Assembly: GCF_037914945.1 (NCBI RefSeq)
Contig: NZ_CP149787.1
Coordinates: 3,224,001 to 3,288,000, forward strand
Direction: 5' to 3'
DNA length: 64,000 nt
Source of the DNA: Haloterrigena sp. KLK7
Lineage (GTDB): Archaea; Halobacteriota; Halobacteria; Halobacteriales; Natrialbaceae
How positions within the stretch are numbered: position 1 is the stretch's first letter; every line of letters begins with the position of its first letter. Shown one piece after another: positions 46,920 through 55,203 of this stretch. The notes below the pieces were generated by a model. It did not search any database and was not told where the DNA came from. It saw only the letters and a list, made by a program, of their open reading frames with translations. Made by a program: the position numbers and the translations under genes.

Positions 46920-47891
46920 ATGAGCGAGAACTTCCCCGACTACGTCGACGTCGACTACGAGGACGGCGACGGCGAGGACCCCGAGGACTATCCCCACATT
47001 CAGGACAAGATCGAGAAGGCCATCGAGGTCACCCGCGAGGGCTTAGAGGAGTACGAGAACCCGGCCGTGATGTGGACCGGCGGCAAGGACTCCACGCTCA
47101 CGCTGTACTTCATCAAGGAGGTCGCCGACCGCTTCGACCTCGAGGTACCGCCGGCGGTCTTCATCGACCACTACCAGCACTTCGACGAGATCCACGACTT
47201 CGTCGACCACTGGGCCGACGAGTGGGACCTCGAAGTCATCTACGCGCGCAACGAGGACGTCGGCGAGTACGTCGACGAGCACGACCTCGAGCCGGGCGAC
47301 GACATCGAGATCGACGAGCTCTCCGAGCACAACCAGCACCACGTCGAGAACATCCTCGAGTACGAGGAGGACACGTTCCCGTTCCTGCTCGACACCTACG
47401 TCGGCAACCACCTGCTGAAGACGGTCGCGCTCAACGACGCGCTCGAGGAGCACGACATCGACGGCGTCATCTCCGGCGTCCGCTGGGACGAGCAGGAGGC
47501 CCGCGCCGACGAGACGTTCTTCTCGCCGCGCCACGACCCGGACATCTACCCGCCCCACGACCGCATCCAGCCCATCCTGCAGTTCGACGAGGCCGCCGTC
47601 TGGGACGCCTTCTGGAACTTCGTCGTGCCGGACACCGTCGAGAACTTCCCCGAGGAGGGCCACGTGCCCCAGTCCGACGACGACCTCCCCGAGGGCGTCG
47701 AACAGGAGGACATCCCGATCTCGCCGAAGTACTTCGCCGGCTTCCGCTCGCTGGGCAGCGAGGTCAGCACGGAGAAGAGCGACGAGGATCCCGCCTGGCT
47801 GCAGGACCTCGAGGGAACGACCGAGCGCGCGGGCCGCGCCCAGGACAAGGAGGACCTGATGGAGCGCCTGCGCGACCTCGGCTACATGTAA
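46920..47891 (+). CDS. PP-loop ATPase of the PAPS reductase / CysD family, without cysteine
   Basis: 323 residues. The PP-loop AVMWTGGKDSTLTL (WTGGKDS at 52-58) binds ATP's pyrophosphate. ISGVRWDEQEARADETFFS and HDRIQPILQFDEAAVWDAFW match the RRDEE and interface motifs of sulfate adenylyltransferase subunit 2 (CysD) and PAPS reductase. The C-terminal FAGFRSLGSEVST aligns with the family's FRTLGCWPLT-type motif, but Ser replaces Cys. The whole chain has no Cys, so it cannot be a PAPS reductase using a catalytic Cys. It is closest to a CysD-like nucleotide-alpha hydrolase. No cysN is next to it. A very acidic N-terminus is a halophile feature. Confidence 0.8.
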   Translation: MSENFPDYVDVDYEDGDGEDPEDYPHIQDKIEKAIEVTREGLEEYENPAVMWTGGKDSTLTLYFIKEVADRFDLEVPPAVFIDHYQHFDEIHDFVDHWADEWDLEVIYARNEDVGEYVDEHDLEPGDDIEIDELSEHNQHHVENILEYEEDTFPFLLDTYVGNHLLKTVALNDALEEHDIDGVISGVRWDEQEARADETFFSPRHDPDIYPPHDRIQPILQFDEAAVWDAFWNFVVPDTVENFPEEGHVPQSDDDLPEGVEQEDIPISPKYFAGFRSLGSEVSTEKSDEDPAWLQDLEGTTERAGRAQDKEDLMERLRDLGYM

Positions 47892-48075
47892 CGCCGGCCC
47901 GACGACCCGCTCCGTTCGGCCGACGGCAGTCGTTCTTTTCGACCGACTCCATCGATACGCGACGCGCCTCGAGCCGCGGCGCCGTCGGTGAGCGACGGAA
48001 TCGACGTCCTCGGCCGCGGCGGACGGTACCGATCCCGTACTCATTTGTGCGCGCGACTGGTGCCTCCGCACAGCC

Positions 48076-49311
48076 GTGACTATCTACCGAACGCGAGCGG
48101 GACTTCGCCACCAGTTCAGGGACGTCCTCAACTTCTACTACCCGGACTGTCTCGATACGACTGTCGGCGGCTACGTTTGCCAACTCGACGAGCGCGACGG
48201 GCACGTCTACGACGCCTGGACGAAACACCTCGTCGCGACGGCGCGGGCCGTCCACAACTTCAGTCTGGGCGTTCTCGCGGACGGCCCCCACTGGTGTGAA
48301 CACGCCGCCGAACACGGCCTCCGGTTCCTCTCGACCGTCCACTGGGACGCCGACCGCGAGGGGTACGACTGGCTCCTCGAGGGACGGGAGCCGACCGATC
48401 GAACGCGGTACTGCTACGGCCACGCCTTCGTCCTCCTCGCCGGCGCTCGAGCGCTACAGGCCGGGATTTCGGGCGCGGAGTCGGAACTCGAGCGGGCGTT
48501 CGAGGTCCTCGAGGAGCGGTTCTGGGAGCCCGAGCACGGACTCTACGCCGATCGAGCCTCGCCCGACTGGGACCTCTCGTCGTACCGGGGCCAGAACGCG
48601 AACATGCACGCCTGCGAGGCGCTGCTCGCGGCCTACGAGGCCACCGGCGCGGATCGATACCTCGAGCGGGCGTACACGGTCGCCGATCGGTTCACCCGCG
48701 AGGTCACCGCGGCGACGGACGGCCTGCTGTGGGAGCACTACACCGAGTCGTGGGAGCCGGACCTGGCGTACAACGAGGACGAGCCGCGCCACCAGTTCCG
48801 ACCGCCGGGCTACCAGCCCGGCCACCACGCCGAGTGGGCGAAGCTACTAGCGCTGCTGTCCGAGTACCGCGACGAGGACTGGTTGCTCGAGCGGGCGCGC
48901 GAACTGTTCGACGCCGCGGTCGACCTCGGCTGGGACGACGAGCACGGCGGGCTCTACTACACGGTCGAGGCCGACGGCGAACCGATCGTTCCCGACAAGT
49001 ACGGCTGGGTCCATACGGAGGCGATCGGCGCGAGCGGGCTGTTGAGCCGGCTCGACGAGGGCAGCGAGGAGCCCGGGACGGAGTACCTCGAGTGGTACGA
49101 CCGGCTCTGGAACGACGCGAACGAGCACCTGATCAACCCGCGCTACGGCAACTGGTACGAGCGGCTCGCGCGCGATCACGAGCGCGAGGGGCCGAACCGC
49201 GGCCCCGCGGTCGAGCCCGGCTACCACCCGCTGACGAACTGCTGGCTCCTGTTGCGAGCGCTCGAGGCGGACGGATCGACGACGCTCGGTCCTCGAACGG
49301 GCGAGAACTGA
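48076..49311 (+). CDS. AGE (N-acylglucosamine 2-epimerase) family sugar epimerase/isomerase
   Basis: 411 residues with a GTG start (MTIYRTRAGLRHQF). The (alpha/alpha)6 barrel pattern of the family is clear: GGYVCQLDERDGHVYDAWTK, RYCYGHAFVLLAGARALQAG, YRGQNANMHACEALLAAYEA, QFRPPGYQPGHHAEWAKLLA and EPGYHPLTNCWLLLRALEA. His residues in NANMH, GHHAEW and GYHP are those used for the proton transfer in AGE and mannose isomerases. Substrate could be mannose, N-acetylglucosamine or a related sugar. A stand-alone gene with no sugar operon around it. Confidence 0.87.
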   Translation: MTIYRTRAGLRHQFRDVLNFYYPDCLDTTVGGYVCQLDERDGHVYDAWTKHLVATARAVHNFSLGVLADGPHWCEHAAEHGLRFLSTVHWDADREGYDWLLEGREPTDRTRYCYGHAFVLLAGARALQAGISGAESELERAFEVLEERFWEPEHGLYADRASPDWDLSSYRGQNANMHACEALLAAYEATGADRYLERAYTVADRFTREVTAATDGLLWEHYTESWEPDLAYNEDEPRHQFRPPGYQPGHHAEWAKLLALLSEYRDEDWLLERARELFDAAVDLGWDDEHGGLYYTVEADGEPIVPDKYGWVHTEAIGASGLLSRLDEGSEEPGTEYLEWYDRLWNDANEHLINPRYGNWYERLARDHEREGPNRGPAVEPGYHPLTNCWLLLRALEADGSTTLGPRTGEN

Positions 49312-49347
49312 GGTGCCGTCCCGGCGTCGGTGCTCAACTCGGCTCGA

Positions 49348-49539
49348 TCAGTGGATCGCTCGGTACTGACCGTACATGACGCCGATGCCGAGCATGATCG
49401 CGCCGAAGACGATCATCGACGGGGCGACCATCATCAGGACGGTCTCGGTCGTCATCATCGGGGCGGCGATCAGCCCGCCGACGCCGATGGCGATCACGGC
49501 GAGAAACGCGACGGCCGTCGTGCGTTCGTTGAACTCCAT
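49348..49539 (-). CDS. Small two-helix membrane protein (DUF7333-like)
   Basis: 63 residues: MEFNERTTAVAFLAVIAIGV begins with a charged start and helix 1 (VAFLAVIAIGVGGLIA). MMTTETVLMMVAPSMIVFGA is the second helix with a conserved Met-rich start, and the end is GVMYGQYRAIH. It resembles by memory the haloarchaeal DUF7333 group; I cannot verify this. The TTETVLMMVAPSM segment and clear helix pattern argue for a real gene. Convergent with the AGE gene. Confidence 0.7.
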   Translation of the reverse strand: MEFNERTTAVAFLAVIAIGVGGLIAAPMMTTETVLMMVAPSMIVFGAIMLGIGVMYGQYRAIH

Positions 49540-49646
49540 GTCCGAGGGTTAGGAGAGGGGTCCCTAATCACCTCGGGAATCGGCAGCCCGTTTGCGGCGG
49601 TGGAAAAACGAGAGGGACGAAGGTGTTCGGCCGATTCAACGCGACG

Positions 49647-50417
49647 TCACTCGGTCGGTCGAACGAGGTTCGCCAGCGCGACGACGATCCCGAGGAACCA
49701 GCCCAGCGGAATCGAGATGCCGAGCCACATCGCCGCGTAGGCGGCCCCCTCGAGCTGGTAGTTCGAGCGGAGGTACTCGTTGACGCCGCCGACGGTGAGG
49801 ACGTTGTCGAGCGCCCAGGCGGCGAACTCGTAGCTGGGATCGAGCACGTACGGGTGCAGCGACGGCGTCACGAGGGCGGCGACGACGGGCGGGAGGAACA
49901 GCGCGGTCATCGCGAACGGATAGGCGAAGACGACCGTCACCGCTCGACCGCCGACCTTGGTACACGTCGCGGCGAGCGCGGTCGACACCGTCGCGACCGC
50001 GCTCGCGGCCGCGACGGCGAGGACCGAATTCATCGGGATGTCGACCTGTTCCATGTACGACATCGCGCCCCAGGCGACCGTCAGGAGACCCCAACCGAGC
50101 AGCGCGATGCCCGTGACGCCGACGATGCCGAGACGAGTGCGCGTCGAGTCGAGTTTCGCCGCGTAGTAGCGGGTCGCGAGTCCAATGACAGTCAAGGGGT
50201 AGAGGAGCAGTAAGCCGAACAGCCCGAGAATACTCCAACCGTTGTAACCGATCTTCTGGGGGAGCGTTTCCGGCTTCCACTTCCCCATGACGGAGTGGCC
50301 GCGGCCACGCTGACGTGGAAAGACGAGCTCCATCCAGGCACCGTGTAACCGCTGTACGTCGGCCTTGACGGCGCCGACGAACCCACCACCGCCACGTTGT
50401 CGTGAGCGGGTAGACAT
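49647..50417 (-). CDS. Six-helix membrane protein of unknown function
   Basis: 256 residues from MSTRSRQRGGGGFVG. A basic cytosolic N-terminus of about 55 residues (VQRLHGAWMELVFPRQRGRG, HSVMGKWKPETLPQKIGYNG) is followed by six hydrophobic helices: ILGLFGLLLLYPLTVIGLA, GIVGVTGIALLGWGLLTVA, VLAVAAASAVATVSTALA, VVFAYPFAMTALFLPPVVAA and two more near the end. The gene looks real by composition, but I do not recognise a family. A longer in-frame reading to 50600 is rejected. No operon partner. Confidence 0.75.
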   Translation of the reverse strand: MSTRSRQRGGGGFVGAVKADVQRLHGAWMELVFPRQRGRGHSVMGKWKPETLPQKIGYNGWSILGLFGLLLLYPLTVIGLATRYYAAKLDSTRTRLGIVGVTGIALLGWGLLTVAWGAMSYMEQVDIPMNSVLAVAAASAVATVSTALAATCTKVGGRAVTVVFAYPFAMTALFLPPVVAALVTPSLHPYVLDPSYEFAAWALDNVLTVGGVNEYLRSNYQLEGAAYAAMWLGISIPLGWFLGIVVALANLVRPTE

Positions 50418-50541
50418 ACGCGAGCCATAAAGCCGGTGTACCGTAAGCTTTCCTGAATTTCCCGCTCGAGAAACAGGTTGCAATCGACGGCCGCTTTCAC
50501 CTCGACGGCGGCTAGCGCCGGTGTCGGCCGCTCGAGAGGTA

Positions 50542-51384
50542 TCAGTTCCAGGGCGCGAAGCTGGGATCGACCTGACGGTCCGTCTCGTCGATACTGTCAA
50601 TTTTGTTGATGTCTTCGCGGTCCAGCTCGAGAGTCAGCGATTCCCAGTTGTCGCGGATGTGGTCCTCGCCGGTCGCCTTCGGAATCGCGGTGACGCCCTT
50701 CTCGCGCAGCCAGGCGAGGCTGACCTGAGCTTCACTGACGCCGTGTTTCTCGGCGACCTCCTGAATCTCGGGCTGGGTGAACACCTCGCCGCGAGCGATC
50801 GGCGAGTAGGCGACGACCTCGACGCCGGCGTTCTCGCAGGCCTCCCGGAGGTCGGGCTGGGGGAGCAGCGGGTGGAGTTCGACCTGATTGGCCAGGATCG
50901 GCGCGTCACAGATATCGACGGCCTCCTGGACCTGCTCGGGGAGGAAGTTGCTGATACCGACGTTCTCGATCAGCCCCTCGTCGTACAGCTCCGAGAACGC
51001 CGACAGCGTCCCCTCGGCGTCGTACGTCCCGGTCGGCCAGTGGATGTACAGCATATCGAGATAGTCGACGCCGAGCCGATCGATGCTCTCGCGGGCCGTC
51101 TCGAGGACGTCGTCGTGCGCGAGATTGGAGCGCCAGACCTTGGTCGCGAGGAAGATCTCGTCGCGGTCGACGTCGGCCGCCGCGATCCCCTCGCCGACGG
51201 CCGCCTCGTTCTCGTAGGCCTGCGCGGTGTCGATGTGGCGATAGCCCGCCTCGAGGGCCGCTCGGACGCTCTCGACGCACTGGTCGGGGTCGTCGTGCTG
51301 CCAGGTGCCGAACCCGAGCATCGGCATGCCGTTCGCGGTCGGACACGTTCCGGGTGCGACGGTTTCGGCGTCTTCCGTTCCCAT
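50542..51384 (-). CDS. Aldo/keto reductase
   Basis: 280 residues of the AKR (alpha/beta)8 barrel. The catalytic tetrad is present: Asp in GYRHIDTAQAYENEAAVGEG, Tyr in the same segment, Lys in IFLATKVWRSN and His in DMLYIHWPTG. GISNFLPEQV, NQVELHPLLPQ and AYSPIARGE are further AKR motifs, and IPKATGEDHIRDNWE is the NADPH-binding end. It reduces an aldehyde or ketone; substrate unknown. The start is the ATG at 51384 (MGTEDAETVAPG); the longer open frame upstream is not coding in type. Divergent from the DUF4129 operon. Confidence 0.9.
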   Translation of the reverse strand: MGTEDAETVAPGTCPTANGMPMLGFGTWQHDDPDQCVESVRAALEAGYRHIDTAQAYENEAAVGEGIAAADVDRDEIFLATKVWRSNLAHDDVLETARESIDRLGVDYLDMLYIHWPTGTYDAEGTLSAFSELYDEGLIENVGISNFLPEQVQEAVDICDAPILANQVELHPLLPQPDLREACENAGVEVVAYSPIARGEVFTQPEIQEVAEKHGVSEAQVSLAWLREKGVTAIPKATGEDHIRDNWESLTLELDREDINKIDSIDETDRQVDPSFAPWN

Positions 51385-51581
51385 GTGGGGAGCAAGGAAC
51401 AGAACGCGAAAAGGAGTTGTGTTTGCAGTAGTCCATACCGGAAAGGCGACACGAGAACCGAGGACAGGGACCGCAGTGACGCCGGCGTGCCCGTACTGAA
51501 GGTCATCGGTGGAACGCGACGCGAATTCGCACCGATCTCGACGGGAGTAAAACATTTCAGGTATTACACGAAAGAAAGAGC

Positions 51582-52553
51582 GTGGACAGAGATACGGGTC
51601 GCGTCGCCCTGATCGCCCTCCTGTGCTGTCTCGCGGTCGTGCTCGTCGCGGCGACGTTACCATCGATGGTCGAGAACGGCGGGAGCGGTGGCGGGTTCGG
51701 CGGTGACGGCGGCAGCGGCGTCAACGAGCGGAGCGACTCCCCAGCGGCCGATTCCGGCTCCGAGCAGGCCCCGGCGTACGACTTCCAGGGGCTGTGCATC
51801 GCGGTCCTCGATTCGGAACTCGGCTTCCTCGCGCTCGTTTCGGGCGCGGTCGGAATCGCCGCGCTGGCGACGCGGTCGTACGATACCAAGGTGACGATCA
51901 TGCTCTCGGTCGCGTTGCTCCCGCTGGTCGTGCTCGTCTTCGTCGTCCTCACCGGCGGCTGCGGGACGCAGACCCTCGACCCGCCGACTCCCCCGGCCGA
52001 TGTGCAGCCGCCTCCGTCGGAGAACGGCTCGAGCGGTCCGCTCGGCGGCGGCGACGGCGACGGTCCCGTTTCCGGGCCGACCCTGCCCTCGCTGCTCGTG
52101 CTGACCGTTCTCCTGGTGACGGTCGTCGGCGCGTTCGCGGCGCTGTTCTACGGCGGCGACGACGAGGGTCGGGAATCGACGGCCTCGGCCGCGGAGCCGG
52201 ACGACGACGTTCAGCGGAGCGAACTCGGCCGCGCGGCCGGACAGGCCGCCGACCGGATCGAGGCGGGCGACGACTTCGAGAACGACGTCTACCGGGCGTG
52301 GCGCGAGATGACGGACCCGCTCGAGGTCGACCGACCCGACTCGAGCACGCCCGGCGAGTTCGCGGCCGCGGCGCGGGACGCGGGGCTGGATCCGTCCCAC
52401 GTCGACGAGTTGCGGACGATGTTCGAGGACGTCCGCTACGGCGACCGCCCCGTCACGGACGACCGCGAGCGCCGCGCCGTCGAGATACTGCGGCGGATCG
52501 AAGCGGTCTACGCCGACGACGACCGCGACCGCGAGAACGGAACCACACGATGA
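51582..52553 (+). CDS. DUF4129-domain membrane protein (first gene of the DUF58 operon)
   Basis: 323 residues with a GTG start (MDRDTGRVALIALLCC). One helix at the N-terminus, a Gly/Ser-rich outside segment (about 30-65), two helices at about 75-120, a second disordered part and a fourth helix (SLLVLTVLLVTVVGAFAALF, about 168-187). The C-terminal domain (about 215-310; DDFENDVYRAWREMTDPLEV, TPGEFAAAARDAGLDPSHVD, ELRTMFEDVRYGDRPV) is the DUF4129 domain. In other prokaryotes it is coupled to transglutaminase-like or DUF58 proteins. It is the head of an operon with DUF7269, DUF58 and DUF7519. Confidence 0.85.
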   Translation: MDRDTGRVALIALLCCLAVVLVAATLPSMVENGGSGGGFGGDGGSGVNERSDSPAADSGSEQAPAYDFQGLCIAVLDSELGFLALVSGAVGIAALATRSYDTKVTIMLSVALLPLVVLVFVVLTGGCGTQTLDPPTPPADVQPPPSENGSSGPLGGGDGDGPVSGPTLPSLLVLTVLLVTVVGAFAALFYGGDDEGRESTASAAEPDDDVQRSELGRAAGQAADRIEAGDDFENDVYRAWREMTDPLEVDRPDSSTPGEFAAAARDAGLDPSHVDELRTMFEDVRYGDRPVTDDRERRAVEILRRIEAVYADDDRDRENGTTR

Positions 52554-52563
52554 CCGAACACCC

Positions 52564-53112
52564 ATGAACAAGTACGCGATAGTCGGCGCCGGACTGGTCC
52601 TGCTCGGCCTGGCGTTCGTGGCGGTCCCGGGCCTGACGCCGCCCCTCAGCCTCAGCGAGACGATCGTGTCCGTGATCGGCGCGATCGCGCTCCTCCAGGG
52701 GCTTCGAACGGTACGGGACCGCCGACACGCCGACGTCACGCAGGCCGAACTGCCGTCGCCGGAACGGCCGCGGGAGCTGCCGACCCCCGGCGAGGGGATC
52801 GACGCGAGGATCGAATCAGGGAACGTGAAGTACGGTCGAGAGGGACGGCAACTCCGCGACCGGCTCGAGCGGGCGGCCGTCGACGCGCTGGTGCTCGAGG
52901 AGGGCTTGACCGAGGACGAGGCCCGAGAGGCGCTCGAAACCGGGACCTGGACGGACGATCCGCTGGCGGCGGCGCAGTTCACGAAGTCCGTTCCCGACTG
53001 GGCGCCGTGGCGCGTCCGGATTCGAGCGGCGGTGCGTCGCGACTACCCCCGCCGTGCCAGACGTGCCGCGGACGAAATCGCGCGAATAGCAGGGGTGAGC
53101 GACGACGAATGA
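52564..53112 (+). CDS. DUF7269-like membrane protein (DUF58 operon)
   Basis: 182 residues. Two helices at the N-terminus (YAIVGAGLVLLGLAFVAVPG, ETIVSVIGAIALLQGL) and a cytosolic domain with ARIESGNVKYGREGRQLRDR, RLERAAVDALVLEEGLTEDE and ARRAADEIARIAGV, rich in charged helices. It occurs between the DUF4129 and DUF58 genes in haloarchaea. The name DUF7269 is from memory. Starts 10 bp after the first gene and shares ATGA with the DUF58 gene, so the genes are co-expressed and translationally coupled. Confidence 0.75.
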   Translation: MNKYAIVGAGLVLLGLAFVAVPGLTPPLSLSETIVSVIGAIALLQGLRTVRDRRHADVTQAELPSPERPRELPTPGEGIDARIESGNVKYGREGRQLRDRLERAAVDALVLEEGLTEDEAREALETGTWTDDPLAAAQFTKSVPDWAPWRVRIRAAVRRDYPRRARRAADEIARIAGVSDDE

Positions 53113-54626
53113 CGGGGCGTAACGACGAGGAACGATCGACCGACGGTCGAAGCGAGCGCGCCGACGGTGGCGAGGCCGCCGGTCTCGACGCCGGGTCACC
53201 CTCCGAACCTGGTCTCGACGCCGGTACCGATAGTCGGACGGACGCCGACACCGATACCGAGACGGGGTCCAGCGGGAAGGGGTCCAGCGCCGACGTCGAT
53301 ACCGAGCCCGACACCGACGGAGACACCGCACACCCCGCGGAATCGGTCGTCGTCGACTCGAGCGTCCGGGAAACCAATCGCTGGGCCGGCGTCGCCGCCG
53401 TCGCCTCGCTGTTCGGCGGCGCCGGCGTCATCGTCACGTCGCCGGCGCTGTTGCTGGCGGCGGTCGTCGGCATCGCGTACGCGGCCTACGCCCGGGTCGG
53501 TCGGCCGCCGAACCCGACGCTCTCGATCGACCGCGAACTCGAGGACGGCGACCTCGAGCCGGGCGAGTCCGTTCGCGTGACGGTGCGCGTCCGCAACGAC
53601 GGGGACGAACTCCTTCCGGACCTCCGCCTCGTCGACGGCGTGCCGGCGGAGCTCGTCGTCACCGACGGCTCCCCGAGACACGGGACCGCGCTCCGGCCGG
53701 GCGAGACGGAGACGTTCTCCTACGCGGTGACCGCCCGCCAGGGCGCCCACGCGTTCGAACCGGTGTCCGTCGTCGCGCGAGGGTTCACCGGTGCCGTCGA
53801 GCGCGTCCAGCGGATCCGCGCCGACACCGAACTCCGCTGCCCGCCCGCCGAGACGGAGACCGACGTCCCGCTGCGGTCGCTGACGCTGCCGCTGACCGGC
53901 CGCGTCGAGACCGACGTCGGCGGCGAGGGCCTCGAGTTCCACTCGACCAGGGAGTACCGCCGCGGCGATCCGCTCTCGCAGATCGACTGGAACCGCCGCG
54001 CCCGCGGCCAGGAGCTGACGACGATAACGTTTCGCGAGGAGCGGTCGGCGACGGTGATGCTCGCCGTCGACACGCGCACGGACGCGTACCGTCGACCGGA
54101 CGAGACGGGACGCCATGCAGTCGATCGCAGCATCGAGGCGGCCGTCGCCGTCTTCGACGCGCTCGACGCGGGCGGAAACAACGTCGGTCTCGCCGGCTTC
54201 GGCCCGCACCAGCAGTGGCTGTCGCCGGGATCGGGACCCGACCATCGGGCGAGGGCCCGCCGACTGCTCGCGACCGATCCGGCGTTCGGGCTCTCCCCGC
54301 CGGAGTCGTCGAAATCGATGCTGTACGTCCAGCGACAGCGGTTCCGATCGCGGATGCCGTCCGATTCGCAGGTGGTCCTGTTCACGCCGCTCTGTGACGA
54401 CGACATCGTGCGGACCGCGCAGTTGCTCGAGGCCGACGGCCACCTCGTGACGGTCGTCAGCCCCGATCCGACGGGGCGGGAGACGCCCGGCGAACGGGTC
54501 GCGGCGGTCGAACGAACGGTCCGCGTCTCGACGCTCAGAGGGGCGGGCATCAGGGTCGTCGACTGGCCGGCGGACGAGTCGCTGGCGGCGACGCTCGAGC
54601 GAAGTCGACGGCGGTGGTCGGCGTGA
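53109..54626 (+). CDS. DUF58 (vWA-like) membrane protein
   Basis: 505 residues. An N-terminal, Asp/Thr/Gly-rich region of about 85 residues is disordered, then two helices (AGVAAVASLFGGAGVIVTSP, LLLAAVVGIAYAAYARVG). A beta-rich domain (about 130-250) precedes the DUF58 core: FHSTREYRRGDPLSQIDWNR, RRARGQELTTITFREERS, ATVMLAVDTRTDAYRRPDET. This is the vWA-like metal-ion fold that works with MoxR ATPases. The ATG at 53109 overlaps the previous gene by 4 bp. It is the core of the MoxR-DUF58 module. Confidence 0.9.
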   Translation: MTGRNDEERSTDGRSERADGGEAAGLDAGSPSEPGLDAGTDSRTDADTDTETGSSGKGSSADVDTEPDTDGDTAHPAESVVVDSSVRETNRWAGVAAVASLFGGAGVIVTSPALLLAAVVGIAYAAYARVGRPPNPTLSIDRELEDGDLEPGESVRVTVRVRNDGDELLPDLRLVDGVPAELVVTDGSPRHGTALRPGETETFSYAVTARQGAHAFEPVSVVARGFTGAVERVQRIRADTELRCPPAETETDVPLRSLTLPLTGRVETDVGGEGLEFHSTREYRRGDPLSQIDWNRRARGQELTTITFREERSATVMLAVDTRTDAYRRPDETGRHAVDRSIEAAVAVFDALDAGGNNVGLAGFGPHQQWLSPGSGPDHRARARRLLATDPAFGLSPPESSKSMLYVQRQRFRSRMPSDSQVVLFTPLCDDDIVRTAQLLEADGHLVTVVSPDPTGRETPGERVAAVERTVRVSTLRGAGIRVVDWPADESLAATLERSRRRWSA

Positions 54627-55138
54627 GCGCCGACGTCGACGCGGTCGATCCCGATCACCGGCCCGCGATCCTGACCGGCGGGCTCTCGCTCGTCGCGCTG
54701 CTCTTCGGGGTGGTCTCGAGCGCGCTCTACTCCCCGCTCGTGCTCGCCGGCGGCGCCGCAGCGCTGGCGGTCGTCGGTGCCGGGCTCTGGACGGGCTCCC
54801 GTCGGGCCGTCACGATCGGCACCGCCGTCGCGCTCGCGGGGCTGCTCGCGGGCGGCGTTCGGGGCGTCCCGGCGGTGCCGATGCTCGCGAGCGTCACCGC
54901 GACCGTGCTGGCCTGGGACGCCGGCCACCACGCGATCGGGATCGGAAATCAGCTCGGACGGGAGGCGGCGACGGCGAGGGCAGAGCTCCCCCACGTCGGC
55001 GCCACGGTCGGCGTCGGACTGGTCGCCGCCGTCGGGAGCTACGCGGTCTTCGTCGCCGGTCCCAGCGGGCAGCCGGTCGCGGCCGTGATCGCCATGCTGT
55101 TCGGGGCCGTGCTCCTGCTGGCGGCGTTGCAGCGGTGA
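54623..55138 (+). CDS. DUF7519-like membrane protein (DUF58 operon)
   Basis: 171 residues with a GTG start that overlaps the DUF58 stop (GTGA, 54623-54626). About six helices: AILTGGLSLVALLFGVVSSA, LVLAGGAAALAVVGAGLW, RAVTIGTAVALAGLLAGGV, MLASVTATVLAWDAGHHAIG, TVGVGLVAAVGSYAVFV and VIAMLFGAVLLLAAL. The GREAATARAELPH loop between helices 4 and 5 is conserved in type. It is the last gene of the operon; DUF7519 is my recollection of the family name. Function unknown. Confidence 0.7.
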   Translation: MSADVDAVDPDHRPAILTGGLSLVALLFGVVSSALYSPLVLAGGAAALAVVGAGLWTGSRRAVTIGTAVALAGLLAGGVRGVPAVPMLASVTATVLAWDAGHHAIGIGNQLGREAATARAELPHVGATVGVGLVAAVGSYAVFVAGPSGQPVAAVIAMLFGAVLLLAALQR

Positions 55139-55203
55139 TCGGTTCCGCGGCGAGCGTGACCGACGTCGGTCACGGGCTCCCGAGATCCGTCGGAAGGGAC
55201 GCG

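Noticed and set aside
46920-47891. Naming the PP-loop protein a PAPS reductase (cysH)
   Set aside because: There is no Cys in the protein, so the catalytic Cys and the Fe-S Cys pairs are absent.
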